NCBI RefSeq assembly: GCF_002001085.1
Contig: NZ_MUNU01000019.1
Location: 310,001 to 374,000 of the forward strand
Reading direction: 5' to 3'
Source of the DNA: Rhodanobacter sp. B05
GTDB lineage: Bacteria; Pseudomonadota; Gammaproteobacteria; Xanthomonadales; Rhodanobacteraceae
DNA: 64,000 nucleotides
The notes below the pieces were generated by a model. It had not been told where the DNA came from. It did no database searches and worked only from the letters and a program-made list of their open reading frames with translations. Within the stretch, counting starts at the first letter, position 1. Each line of letters begins with the position of its first letter. This document shows, in pieces, positions 16,711 to 28,922 of this stretch. The position numbers and the translations under genes were made by a program.

Positions 16711-17346
16711 TCAGCGCTGGCGATACGGCGAGAGCAGTTCCGGCGCATCGAACAGTCCCGCCGGCAACTGGTAGCGCGGCTCGCGGCCGGCGGCGAGCAA
16801 CTGGCGAATGCGCGTGGCCGAGATTTCAAGCGGCGTGACCGACAGCGCCATCACGTGGCCGGCCGACGCGGACTGCAACGAAGTGGAATCGTCCACCCAG
16901 CGATCGACGGTCTCGCGCTGCAATTCCTCGGGCAGCGTGGCCTGCTCGCCCGGTCGGCTGAGCACACCGATGTGGGCCAGCTCGAACAGCCTGCGCCAGC
17001 CATGCCAGTCCGGCAGGCCGGCGAACGCGTCCGAGCCGAGCAGCAGGACCAGCGGGCGATCGCCATGCTCGTCACGCAACTCGACCAGGGTGTCGACGGT
17101 GTAGGACGGTCCGCTGCGTCCCAGCTCGCGTGCATCCAGGATCAGCCGCGACTGGCCGCGCAGGGCGACTTGCAGCATCGCCAGCCGCTGTGGCGCACTT
17201 GCCATGGGCAGCGGACGATGCGGCGGCTCCCCGGACGGCATCATCAACACATCGGCATCGAGCAGTTCGGAGGCTTCCCACGCCACGCACAGGTGGCCGA
17301 GATGGATCGGGTCGAAGGTGCCACCGAAGATCGCCAGCGGTTTCAC
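16711..17346 (-). CDS. nadD: Nicotinate-nucleotide adenylyltransferase
   Basis: 211 residues. It adenylates nicotinate mononucleotide in NAD synthesis. The nucleotidyltransferase motif GGTFDPIHLGHL (residues 7-18) and the C-terminal ISATRIRQLL (S/T-x-x-R) motif are intact, as is LLLGSDAF. GTG 17346 overlaps the holA stop (GTGA), which decides the start. Normally rsfS follows directly; here the next genes are convergent phospholipid genes. Confidence 0.96.
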   Translation of the reverse strand: MKPLAIFGGTFDPIHLGHLCVAWEASELLDADVLMMPSGEPPHRPLPMASAPQRLAMLQVALRGQSRLILDARELGRSGPSYTVDTLVELRDEHGDRPLVLLLGSDAFAGLPDWHGWRRLFELAHIGVLSRPGEQATLPEELQRETVDRWVDDSTSLQSASAGHVMALSVTPLEISATRIRQLLAAGREPRYQLPAGLFDAPELLSPYRQR

Positions 17347-18352
17347 GCCAGCGCCCTGGCCGCGCGCGGCTCGGCGATGGCCGCGATCAGGCGCTCCGCC
17401 TCCAGCCACGCATCGCCGGTTTCGCGCCCCTTGGCCATGCGGTCGATCCGTGCGGCGCGCGCCAGGCATTGCAGCCAGTGTTCGCGCGGCGCACGGCGCA
17501 GTGCCTGGCGGAACATCTGTTCGCGCGACTGCCACAACCGCTCGACCTTGGCCTGCGCCGCGAAATTCTGCGCATTGGCCAACCGCAGCGCCAGCTGCAA
17601 TTGATTGACCAGCCAGCCCATCAGCGCGATCAACTCATCGCCCTCCGCGCGCAGGCCGGCCAGCACGCGCAGTGCGCGCGCGCCATCGCCAGCGAACGCC
17701 GCATCGGCGAGCTTGAAAACATCGTAGCGGGCGCTGTCGGCGACCAGGTTCTCCATTTCGGTCGCGTCGATCCGGCCTTCGCCATGCAAGACCAGCAATT
17801 TGTCAACTTCCTGCGCGGCCGCGAGCAGGTTGCCCTCGACCCGTTCGGCCAGCAGGGCCACCGCATCGGGCGTGGCGGTCAATCCGCGCGAGGCCAGGCG
17901 TGCGCCGATCCACGCGATCCACTCATGCGGTTTGGGCGCGTTGAACACCACCATGCTGCCGCTGGCATCGAGCTTCTTGCTCCAGGCGCCGTCGTGCTTG
18001 CTGCTCCATTCCAGCGCGGTAATCAGCAGGCTGACGTCCGGTGGCGGGTCGGCGCAAAACGCATTGATCGCCTTGGCGCCATCGATGCCCGGCCGCCCCG
18101 TGGGCAGACGCAGGTCGATCAACCGGCGGCTGGCAAACAGCGACATGCTGGCACCGGCCCGGGCGAGATCATCCCAGTCGAAATGCTGGCCGGCCTCGAG
18201 CACCTCGCGTTCGCCGTAACCAAGCTTTCTGGCCTGCGCGCGCAGCGCATCGGCGGCTTCAAGCACCAGCAACTCGTCGCCTGCCAGCAGGTAGACGGAG
18301 TCCAGCCGATCGGACGCCAGCGCCTTGGCCCACTGATTCGCGCTGAGCGGCA

Positions 18353-18353
<1 letters not shown>
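17343..18353 (-). CDS. holA: DNA polymerase III delta subunit
   Basis: 336 residues, the clamp-loader subunit that opens the beta sliding clamp. It begins with the family pattern LDSVYLLAGDELLVLEAADALR, contains VVFNAPKPHEWIAWI and EGNLLAAAQEVDKLLVL (the HolA signature around residue 180), and ends in the helical collar domain. Its ATG overlaps the lptE stop (TGATG), and its stop overlaps nadD, so the cluster is one transcription unit. Confidence 0.96.
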
Positions 18354-21777
<3,424 letters not shown>

Positions 21778-22386
21778 TCAACCGGCAGGACAACTGGCGG
21801 ACTGACCGGCGGCGAGCGCCCGCGCCACGACCGCGATCTGCCCGGCCAACTCGTCCAGTGCCCGCTGGTGGCCCTGCACCAGTGCGTCGTAGCCCGATCC
21901 GACCGATTCGCGGACGCGGCTGCTGCAGGCCAGCGACGCCGGCTTCGCGCCATGTGACCAGCGCACGCTCCACGCTCCCTCGATCAAGGCGTAAGCGCCT
22001 GGCTGCGAATCGAAGCGGCGCAGATCAACCCGGACCTGCAGCGCGGGTTTGCCCGCGGAAGGCATGCCGCCGACGTCCCGGCCAGGCAGCGCACGCGTCA
22101 GGTCAGCCGACAGCGCACCGCGCACCTCGTCGGCCAGCGGCGCGATCCAGCGTTCGCCTTCGAGCAGCGCCACGCTCTGGCCGCCCTCGCGCACGACCAG
22201 TTGCGGCTGGTCGACCTGCGCCGGCACGCTCACCGGCAACAGCTCGAACGCCAGCGACGTCGCCGGGTTCGGTGGTTCGGCCGCCGCCGACGGCAGCAGC
22301 GTGTAGTAATGCATGGGCGCCGAAGCACAGGCGCCCAGCAACGCGGCGGTTGCGACCAGCAACAGCACGTTGGCGTGACGGATCAT
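21778..22386 (-). CDS. pqiC: PqiC-like ABC transport auxiliary lipoprotein
   Basis: 202 residues. Signal peptide with lipobox LGAC at residues 17-20, then the family pattern MHYYTLLPS, WIAPLADEVRGALSADL and VRVDLRRFDSQPG (the ABC-transport auxiliary/DUF330 fold). PqiC anchors the PqiB needle at the outer membrane for lipid transport. ATG 22386 overlaps the pqiB stop (ATGA). Last gene of the pqi operon. Confidence 0.92.
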   Translation of the reverse strand: MIRHANVLLLVATAALLGACASAPMHYYTLLPSAAAEPPNPATSLAFELLPVSVPAQVDQPQLVVREGGQSVALLEGERWIAPLADEVRGALSADLTRALPGRDVGGMPSAGKPALQVRVDLRRFDSQPGAYALIEGAWSVRWSHGAKPASLACSSRVRESVGSGYDALVQGHQRALDELAGQIAVVARALAAGQSASCPAG

Positions 22387-24068
22387 GGCTGGCTCCCGGG
22401 TTTCGGCTGGCTGGCCGGCGCCTGCGGCGTCGGTGACGGATCGGCGCGGCGTCCACGCAGCAGCGCTTCCGGATGACCACCCAGATAATCGGTGAGCACG
22501 CGCAGCGAACGCGCCATGCGCTGCACCTGCTCCAGTGTGGCGCCGAGGTTGCGCTGCAGCGGCGAATCGCCCGAAAGCGCGTCGTTCGCCGTGCCCATGG
22601 TCTTCTGCACGCCGTGCAAGGTGTCGTTGAAGGCGGGCAAGGTCTGCCCGTTGACCTGCTTGAGGGTGGCATTGAGCCCGGCCAGGCTCTGGTCGATGTT
22701 CTTGCCGATACTGTCGAACGGGACCTTGTCGAGCTTGTCCACGATGTCGGCCAGTTGCTCCTGCAATTTGTCGAAGCTGCCCGGCGCGGTCGGTATCGTC
22801 ATCGGCTTGGCATCCGGGTCGAACGTCACCTTCGTGGCGTGCGGCACGAAGTCCAGCGCCACGTACAACTGGCCGGTGAGCAGGTTGCCGGTGCGCGCCT
22901 GCGCGCGCAGGCCCTGGTCGATCAGCCGGCCGACCATGCGCGACAGATCGGGGTTCTCGCCATGCTCCCTGGCCAGCGCTTCCAGCTTGTCGTAGGCGCT
23001 GCCAAGCCGCTGCGGGTAGACCACCGCGCCGACAATGACCGGAAACTTGTGGGTCTTTTCGTCGTAATCCAGCCGCACCGAGACGACCTTGCCGATATTG
23101 ATGCCGAGGAAGTCCACCGGCGCATCCACCGCCAGCCCGCGCACCGATTGCTCGAAACGCATGCGGATATATTGCGGCTCGCCGTCCGGCGGAGCCATCG
23201 CCGTGGCACGGTCGCCAAACAACGTGAAACTGGTGTCCTCCGGCGCACGAATCGTGTCGTGCGGACCCGGCGGATCCTGGAACGCCACGCCACCGGCCAG
23301 CACGGCCGCCAATGACTGCGTGTTGAGCTTCAGCCCATTGGCACCCAGCGAAAGGTCCACGCCGCTGGCATTCCAGAAGCGGCTGGACTGGGTCACATAC
23401 TGGTCGTTCGGCCCGTCGATGAAGATATGCAGCGATACGCCCTTGCCGTTCCTGTCCAGCGCATAGGACGCCACGCGGCCGACCTGGATGCGCCGGAAGT
23501 ACACCGGCGAACCGACGTCCAGCGAACCGAGGTCGTCGGTGTGCAGGACGAAGCTGCGCCCGGGTGCGTCATGCTTGACCGCGGGAGGTATTTCCAACGC
23601 CTGGAAATCGTCCTCCGGCTCGTTCGATTCGCCCACGTCGGCGCCGATGAAGGCGCCGGAAAACAAGGTGTCGATGCCGGACACGCCACCCAGGCCGATG
23701 CGCGGGCGCACCACCCAGTAGCGGGTCCCCTTGGTCGCGAAGCTGCTGGCACTCTTCTCCAGCGCCACCGATACCAGTACGTGGCTGCGGTCTTCGCTCA
23801 GACGGATCTTCTTGACCTTGCCGATCACCACGTTCTTGTACTTCACCGGCGTCTTGCCGGCATCCAGCCCTTCGGCGCTCTGGAAGCTGATGGTGATCTG
23901 CGGACCGGCCTGCAGCCAGCTGTTGACCACCAGCGAGATCCCGACCAGGGCGGCCAGCGCCGGGATCAGCCAGATCAGCGAGGCGCTGAAGCGCCGCCGC
24001 TTCACCACCGGCTGCGGCAATTCCTCGGGCGACGGGAGGCCGTGTTCGCTCTGGCTGTCTTCAGTCAT
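22383..24068 (-). CDS. pqiB: Intermembrane transport protein PqiB (MCE domains)
   Basis: 561 residues. One N-terminal membrane helix (ASLIWLIPALAALVGISLVV) is followed by three MCE repeats, each with the GLDAG/GSPVYFRRIQVG/APVDFLGINIGKV type of core, then a long helical region and a Pro-rich end. PqiB forms a periplasm-spanning hexameric tube that carries lipids between the membranes. ATG 24068 has AGGAA at six bases and overlaps the second pqiA gene by eight bases. Confidence 0.94.
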   Translation of the reverse strand: MTEDSQSEHGLPSPEELPQPVVKRRRFSASLIWLIPALAALVGISLVVNSWLQAGPQITISFQSAEGLDAGKTPVKYKNVVIGKVKKIRLSEDRSHVLVSVALEKSASSFATKGTRYWVVRPRIGLGGVSGIDTLFSGAFIGADVGESNEPEDDFQALEIPPAVKHDAPGRSFVLHTDDLGSLDVGSPVYFRRIQVGRVASYALDRNGKGVSLHIFIDGPNDQYVTQSSRFWNASGVDLSLGANGLKLNTQSLAAVLAGGVAFQDPPGPHDTIRAPEDTSFTLFGDRATAMAPPDGEPQYIRMRFEQSVRGLAVDAPVDFLGINIGKVVSVRLDYDEKTHKFPVIVGAVVYPQRLGSAYDKLEALAREHGENPDLSRMVGRLIDQGLRAQARTGNLLTGQLYVALDFVPHATKVTFDPDAKPMTIPTAPGSFDKLQEQLADIVDKLDKVPFDSIGKNIDQSLAGLNATLKQVNGQTLPAFNDTLHGVQKTMGTANDALSGDSPLQRNLGATLEQVQRMARSLRVLTDYLGGHPEALLRGRRADPSPTPQAPASQPKPGSQP

Positions 24069-24714
24069 CGGTGTTCCTGCCATCCCAGATCAGTCGCGGA
24101 TCGAAACTCATCGAGGCGAGCATCGTCAGCACCACGGTCAGCCCGAAAAAAATCACGCCGGGCAGCGGTTCGACCCGGCTCAATACGCTGAAGCGCACCA
24201 GCGCCGTCAACAACGCCACCACGAACACGTCCAGCATCGACCAATAGCCGATGAACTCCACCAACCGGTACAGTTTCGCACGCTGCGGCCGGGCCCAGTC
24301 GCTGCCGCGCCCACTGCTCAGCAGCAGCATGCTCAGCGAGAGGAACTTCAGCATCGGCACCACGATGCTGGCGGCAAACACGATCACCGCCAGATCCGGC
24401 GAGCCCTTCACCCAAAGCTCGACCACGCCGCTGATGATGGTGTTGTCGTCGATATCGTTCAAGCTGGCGGTGCGCATGATCGGCAGCACGTTCGCCGGAA
24501 TGTACAGGAGGAACGCGGCAATCAGCAGCGCCCACGTGCGCGTGTAACTGTTCGGCTTGCGCCGATGCAGGGTGCTGCCACAGCGCGGACACGCCATCGC
24601 GTCATGCACGCCATCACCGTCGAGCCGCTCGTCGCCCGGCACGCTGCGACAGACCAGGCCGCAGACATGGCAGCCGATCAAGCCCAGCTCGGTGGCGCGT
24701 GGCAACCCGCTCAT
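24061..24714 (-). CDS. pqiA: Paraquat-inducible protein A, second half
   Basis: 217 residues. Contains a zinc-ribbon pair (CHVCGLVC and CPRCGSTLHRRKPNSY) and four membrane helices with YIPANVLPIM, the PqiA signature. E. coli PqiA has two such modules in one 417-residue protein; here they are encoded by two overlapping genes. Four-base overlaps on both sides indicate coupled translation. Inner-membrane partner of PqiB. Confidence 0.93.
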   Translation of the reverse strand: MSGLPRATELGLIGCHVCGLVCRSVPGDERLDGDGVHDAMACPRCGSTLHRRKPNSYTRTWALLIAAFLLYIPANVLPIMRTASLNDIDDNTIISGVVELWVKGSPDLAVIVFAASIVVPMLKFLSLSMLLLSSGRGSDWARPQRAKLYRLVEFIGYWSMLDVFVVALLTALVRFSVLSRVEPLPGVIFFGLTVVLTMLASMSFDPRLIWDGRNTDD

Positions 24715-25322
24715 GGCGACCGCTCCGGCGTCTGATGCCACAACTGGCGCAGATCCACTCCGGCGAAGATGGTGATCAACAGGGTCAGCGCGGCATAGGC
24801 GTAGATGCCCGGATCGGCCACCACGTCGAAATAATTGTGCGCCTTGACGATCGCCACCAGCGCGCCGAGCACGAACACCTCGCTCATCGTCCACGGCCCG
24901 AGATAATGCAACCCCACCATCAGCGGCGCGAAACCCGGCGCGCGCCGGCCCAACCGACCGAACCACAGGAGCCAGCCCAGCACAAGCATCTTGGCGAGCG
25001 GGAAAAAGAACAGCGTGGCCGCCGCCAGGACCGCCACCACCTGGGCGTCCTGTTGCCACATCGTGATGATCATGCCCCACAGCGTGGTAGCGCTGTACTG
25101 GCCATTCAGGCCCAGCGTGACGATCGGCCACATGTTCGCCTGCACGAACACGATCAGCGCCGTCAGGATCAGCGCCAGCAGCGCGTTCACCCCCAGTGCG
25201 CGATGCCGATCCAGCTCGAAGCCGCAACGCGCGCAGCGTGCCACCTCGCCGCGCGCGAGCGCCCGCCGCCGATACACGGTGTCGCAGTGCTCGCAGATCA
25301 GCAGCGCTTCGGACGGACGCAT
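24711..25322 (-). CDS. pqiA: Paraquat-inducible protein A, first half
   Basis: 203 residues. N-terminal zinc ribbon (CEHCDTVYRRR, CARCGFEL), then four helices with FVQANMWPIVTLGLNG, matching the first PqiA module. ATG 25322 is preferred because AGGG then has suitable spacing; ATG 25328 two codons upstream is possible. First gene of the four-gene pqi operon, divergent from cnoX. Confidence 0.92.
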   Translation of the reverse strand: MRPSEALLICEHCDTVYRRRALARGEVARCARCGFELDRHRALGVNALLALILTALIVFVQANMWPIVTLGLNGQYSATTLWGMIITMWQQDAQVVAVLAAATLFFFPLAKMLVLGWLLWFGRLGRRAPGFAPLMVGLHYLGPWTMSEVFVLGALVAIVKAHNYFDVVADPGIYAYAALTLLITIFAGVDLRQLWHQTPERSP

Positions 25323-25474
25323 GCGCATACCCTGGGTAACCTGTTCCGCTGGGTCGATCGGCGGATTCTCGCAAATCCTTCGTGAACGCGCTGGTCGGTT
25401 CGACCCGGCATGCTTGATATGCTGAACGTCGCCCTGATCTGAAACCGCGTAACCCATCCCTGCCGGAGCCTTCC

Positions 25475-26341
25475 GTGACCGCTGCCGCCACTGCCCATGT
25501 TTTCGACATCGACCAGCAAACCTTCGAATCGCAGGTGCTGCAGGCGTCGATGGACACACCCATCCTGGTGGACTTCTGGGCAACCTGGTGCGAGCCGTGC
25601 AAGTCCCTCGGGCCGACCCTGGAAAAGCTGGCTGCCGAATACAACGGCGCGTTCCGGCTGGGCAGGGTCGATGTGGATGCCGAGCAGGAACTGGCGGCGA
25701 TGTTCGGCATCAAGAGCATCCCGACGGTCATGCTGGTCAAGGACGGCCAGGTGCTCGACGGCTTCACCGGCGCGCTACCGGAAGGCCAGTTGCGCGAGTT
25801 CCTCGGCCGCCACGTGCAGCCGCTGGAGGGTGAACCGGCGGAAGCCGACAGTGTTGACCCCGCAGCGGAGACACCCGAGGCGGCGATCAACCGCCTGCAG
25901 CAGGCGATCGCCACCGAACCGGCAAAGGCCGAGCTCAAGCTGGAACTGGCACTGGCCCTGATGCGCGCCGGCCAGGTCGGCGCCGCCCAGGCCGAGCTGG
26001 ACGCCCTGCCCGCCAACCTCGCCACCGACGCGCAGGCCCAGCGCCTGCGCAGCGAACTGGAACTCGCCCACGCCGTGCAGCAGGCCCCCGCGGCGGCCGA
26101 ACTGGAGCAACGCATCCAGGCCAATCCCGAGGACTGGCAGGCGCGCGACCAGCTGGGCGTGCGCCTGCTGCTGGAGGGCCATCCCGAAGCCGGCCTCGAG
26201 CAGTTCCTCGTCATCCTGCAGAAGGCCCGCGACTGGAACGACGGCCAGGCAAAGAAGCGCCTGCTCGCGGCCTTCGCCACGCTGGATGATGCCGAGCTGG
26301 TCGGGCGATACCGGCGGCGGATGGCGTCGATGTTGTTCTGA
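25475..26341 (+). CDS. cnoX: Thioredoxin-fold co-chaperone CnoX (YbbN)
   Basis: 288 residues. A thioredoxin domain (residues 1-115) with WATWCEPCK (Cys39, Cys42) and the cis-proline stretch KSIPTVMLVKDG, followed by a TPR-like helical domain (EAAINRLQQAI, AELDALPANL, DWQARDQLGVRLLLEG). CnoX holds proteins during oxidative stress and hands them to GroEL. Unlike the E. coli SxHC site, this one keeps a full CxxC, so it may also be redox active. GTG 25475 has GGAG upstream. Confidence 0.92.
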   Translation: MTAAATAHVFDIDQQTFESQVLQASMDTPILVDFWATWCEPCKSLGPTLEKLAAEYNGAFRLGRVDVDAEQELAAMFGIKSIPTVMLVKDGQVLDGFTGALPEGQLREFLGRHVQPLEGEPAEADSVDPAAETPEAAINRLQQAIATEPAKAELKLELALALMRAGQVGAAQAELDALPANLATDAQAQRLRSELELAHAVQQAPAAAELEQRIQANPEDWQARDQLGVRLLLEGHPEAGLEQFLVILQKARDWNDGQAKKRLLAAFATLDDAELVGRYRRRMASMLF

Positions 26342-26480
26342 AGCCGGGATTCGGGATTGGCGATTCGAAATTCGAAAGAGCATGACGCTTCGCTTTTTCA
26401 GACCGCTGCCCGGCAAACCCGTACTCACGCGTATGTTCAGTTAAACTGGGCTGAATTCCTGTTGCCCGGACACTTCCCGA

Positions 26481-26933
26481 ATGCGTGCCAGCACCTTTCG
26501 CCACCTGCTCAATCTGTGGCCACCTTTCCTGATCAATGCGATCCGCGTGCAGTCGCTCAGCGACGACTACAGCGAGGCGAAGGTGGTGCTGCGGTTGCGG
26601 CCGTGGAATCGCAACTACGTGAAGAGCCAGTTCGGCGGCAACCTGTTCGCGATGGTCGATCCGTTCTGGATGCTGCTGGTGATGCACCAGCTGGGCAACG
26701 ACTACTACGTATGGGACAAGGCGGGCGCAATCGACTTCGTGGCACCCGGCTACGAGGACGTCTACGCCCACTTCAAGCTGGAACCGGCGGTGGTCGATGA
26801 ACTCCGGGCCGCGGCCGCAGGCGGCGACAAGGTGCTGCGTTGGTTCGAGACCGCGGTGACCACCACCAGCGGCAAGGTCATCGCGGTGGTGCGCAAGCAG
26901 GTCTACGTGCGGCTGAAGCCGCGGGCGCGCTGA
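26481..26933 (+). CDS. DUF4442 hotdog-fold protein
   Basis: 150 residues. DUF4442 proteins resemble PaaI-type thioesterases. Conserved pieces are NLWPPFLINAIRVQSLSDDY, RNYVKSQFGGNLFAMVDPFWMLL split around residues 45-68, and VWDKAGAIDFVAPGYEDVYA. No catalytic role has been shown for this branch. ATG 26481 follows a CCGGA stretch. Stand-alone gene. Confidence 0.85.
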   Translation: MRASTFRHLLNLWPPFLINAIRVQSLSDDYSEAKVVLRLRPWNRNYVKSQFGGNLFAMVDPFWMLLVMHQLGNDYYVWDKAGAIDFVAPGYEDVYAHFKLEPAVVDELRAAAAGGDKVLRWFETAVTTTSGKVIAVVRKQVYVRLKPRAR

Positions 26934-26965
26934 CCCACGGATTTTCCATTGACCAGGAGCGCCTC

Positions 26966-27086
26966 GTTGGAGCACACCCTGTGCGCGATAGCTCTTGCGA
27001 ATCCCGGCTTTCAACAGACGAACGTCTGGTCATCCCGAATCGCGAATCTCGCGGAGAAGCATTCGCGCACAGGGTGCGCTCCTACC
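26966..27086. repeat. Inverted repeat in the DUF4442 downstream spacer
   Basis: Two arms, GTTGGAGCACACCCTGTGCG at 26966-26985 and CGCACAGGGTGCGCTCCTAC at 27066-27085, are near-perfect reverse complements (a few mismatches), separated by about 80 bp that hold a smaller CGAACGTCTGGTC-type dyad. The whole could fold into one long hairpin. The GGAGCGCACCCTGTGCGCGA motif has the look of an intergenic palindromic repeat of Rhodanobacteraceae. It may also end transcription from both convergent neighbours. Confidence 0.65.
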
Positions 27087-27101
27087 GATGCGCAGACGAC
27101 A

Positions 27102-27776
27102 CTACTCGCGCTCGAAGCCGGCGAGCGCATCCAACTGTTGCGAGGCACGCAACAGGCTGCGACCACTCATGTCATCGACGAGCCGCCGCAAGGTCGGCGA
27201 CTTGATCGACCGCCCGGCCAGGCGACGGGCCAGCCAGAGACACGCCCCCATGCCGATCACGCCCACGCCCATCGTCGCCCAGTACCAGCCGGGCGCCGCA
27301 ACCGTATAGAGATCCACGCCCCACAGCCAGACCATGCCGACCGTGGTCACCGGCAACCACAGGAACCACCATGGCAGGCCCAGCAGCAATTGACTGCAGA
27401 AACGGAAGCGGCGCAGTTGGGCCAGTCGTTGCTGCAGCACCAGCACCGGCGCGTCGAACAGATGGATGCGGCTGAGCAGGAACAACTGCGTCGCCGCCGA
27501 CCAGATTGCCGCGATGCCATAACCGTGCAAGAGCAAGCCGATCACCAGCAAGTGCGTGGTATGTCGATGCTGGACCCAGAACGACGCCACCCACACCACG
27601 AAGAGTACCCAGGCCGCGATCTCGATCATCTGCATCAGCAGACTCGAGCGCATCGAACTGCGGGCCTTGTCCAGCTTTCGATCATGAAAATCCCTTCGCA
27701 ACCGCACGTCCATCGCGTCCTGACGCCGCTCCATGCGCGCCCACGCCAGCTTCATCTCATCGAGTTCCATCGTCAT
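27102..27776 (-). CDS. Membrane protein partner of the ECF sigma factor
   Basis: 224 residues. A charged N-terminal cytosolic part (MELDEMKLAWARMERRQDAMDVRLRR in type) is followed by four membrane helices in two pairs and a basic C-terminal tail. Its ATG overlaps the sigma-factor stop by four bases, the usual place for an anti-sigma factor. No zinc-finger (H-x3-C-x2-C) anti-sigma motif is present, so the anti-sigma role is only inferred from position. Confidence 0.7.
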   Translation of the reverse strand: MTMELDEMKLAWARMERRQDAMDVRLRRDFHDRKLDKARSSMRSSLLMQMIEIAAWVLFVVWVASFWVQHRHTTHLLVIGLLLHGYGIAAIWSAATQLFLLSRIHLFDAPVLVLQQRLAQLRRFRFCSQLLLGLPWWFLWLPVTTVGMVWLWGVDLYTVAAPGWYWATMGVGVIGMGACLWLARRLAGRSIKSPTLRRLVDDMSGRSLLRASQQLDALAGFERE

Positions 27777-28300
27777 GCCCTCTTGCTTGTCGTCGCGGTC
27801 ATCTGGCCGCGCAGCTTCTGTTTGATGCGACTGATCTTGGTCGCCACATTGGTTTCGCTGATGCCGAGGATCGCGGCCATCTCCGTATAATTGCGGTCTT
27901 CCAGGTACAGCAGGATCAACGCGCGATTGAGCGGATCGAGTTCGCCGATGAAGGTGTACAGCTCGGTCAACCGCTCGTCCGGCTCGATGATCGCCTCACC
28001 ACCGCCCACGGTTTCCAGGTGATGCAACTGCAAGGGTTCGCAGTGTTCCGCCGCCGACCCGCGCTGCCGTCGCGCCTGCGAGATCGCCACGTTCAGCGCG
28101 ATCCGGTACAGCCAGGTGGAAAACTTCGCCTGTCGCTCGTCATAGCGCGCGAACGAGCGCCACAGCTGCACGCTGATCTCCTGCACCAGATCCTCGTGAT
28201 CGGCCGTGGTGCGGCTGTACAGCCCCGCCACCTTGAACACGATGCGGCGATGCTCGTGCAGCAGTGCTTCGAAACGTTGCTGGTCCTGCCTGGCGCTCAT
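27773..28300 (-). CDS. ECF-type RNA polymerase sigma factor
   Basis: 175 residues, normal for extracytoplasmic function sigma factors. Region 2 is seen in HEDLVQEISVQLWRSFARYD and FSTWLYRIALNVAISQARR (residues 36-78), and region 4 in YLEDRNYTEMAAILGISETNVATKI with its helix-turn-helix (about 130-160). No signal-specific domain. A dyad of nine-base arms lies 30 bp upstream of the start. Confidence 0.93.
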   Translation of the reverse strand: MSARQDQQRFEALLHEHRRIVFKVAGLYSRTTADHEDLVQEISVQLWRSFARYDERQAKFSTWLYRIALNVAISQARRQRGSAAEHCEPLQLHHLETVGGGEAIIEPDERLTELYTFIGELDPLNRALILLYLEDRNYTEMAAILGISETNVATKISRIKQKLRGQMTATTSKRA

Positions 28301-28330
28301 CCGGCCTGTTTCCCTGTGGTTCCATCCATG

Positions 28331-28367
28331 ATTCGCCGGATGGCGGAAAAAATCACAGCCGGCGAAT
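28331..28367. promoter_or_regulatory. Dyad upstream of the ECF sigma gene
   Basis: ATTCGCCGG (28331-28339) and CCGGCGAAT (28359-28367) are perfect reverse complements around a 19-bp A-rich centre. It lies between the MerR gene stop (28406) and the sigma gene start (28300). It could be an operator for the sigma gene or a hairpin ending the merR message, although the T run is in the loop and not after the stem. Confidence 0.4.
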
Positions 28368-28405
28368 GATCCACCGCTCGCCCCTGCAACCCGCGAGATC
28401 GATTG

Positions 28406-28849
28406 TCACCGTACCTTGGCCCTCTTCGCCGCCACACCGACCGGCGCGCAATGGCCACCGACGCCGGTGCCAGCGAACGCCGGCTCGGCGCCGCACTCGC
28501 CGCCTTCGAGCCAGGCGATCTTGGCGCGCAGGTACTTCTTCATCATGCGGATACGCCCGGCCTTTTCCTCGATGGCCTCCAGCTGGCCTCGCATCACGAT
28601 CAGCTTGCGCGCGGTGTCCATCGCGCCAGCCGCGTATTCGCGATTGAGCTCGACGATCTGCTTGAGCGTGAAGCCCAGTTGCTGTGCGGTGCGGATCAGC
28701 GCCGCGCGCTCCACGTCGGCGGCGGCAAACCGCTGGTAGCGGTTGCTGGCGCCGGCACCCACCTCCGGCTCGATCAGGCCCAGCTTCACGTAGAGGCGCA
28801 CGGCATCGCGGGTCAGCCCGGCCCGAAGACAGAATTCGGCAATCAACAT
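28406..28849 (-). CDS. MerR family transcriptional regulator
   Basis: 147 residues. N-terminal winged helix (MLIAEFCLRAGLTRDAVRLY then GLIEPEVGAGASNRYQRF, residues 1-47) followed by a dimerising helix and a short C-terminal tail with two cysteines far apart. Start at ATG 28849. Divergent from an SDR gene whose promoter has the long spacer with internal dyad typical of MerR targets, so the regulator probably activates that gene. The inducer is unknown. Confidence 0.88.
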   Translation of the reverse strand: MLIAEFCLRAGLTRDAVRLYVKLGLIEPEVGAGASNRYQRFAAADVERAALIRTAQQLGFTLKQIVELNREYAAGAMDTARKLIVMRGQLEAIEEKAGRIRMMKKYLRAKIAWLEGGECGAEPAFAGTGVGGHCAPVGVAAKRAKVR

Positions 28850-28859
28850 GACGCGCCTC

Positions 28860-28891
28860 TTGACTGTGGTGTTTACACCCTGGTTTAGACT
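28860..28891 (+). promoter_or_regulatory. MerR-type promoter with 19/20-bp spacer and central dyad
   Basis: TTGACT (28860-28865) and TAGACT (28886-28891; or TTAGAC one base earlier) are 20 (19) bp apart. The spacer holds GGTGTTTACACC (28868-28879), arms GGTGT/ACACC. An overlong spacer carrying a dyad is the hallmark of promoters that MerR regulators untwist. It points into the SDR gene 31 bp downstream. Confidence 0.7.
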
Positions 28892-28922
28892 GTACTCCAC
28901 CGACCTCACCAAGGCACCCATC

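Noticed and set aside
24061-26280. A 739-codon minus-strand frame over pqiA and cnoX
   Set aside because: Only 24061-24714 matches PqiA; the upstream part is low-complexity antisense to cnoX.
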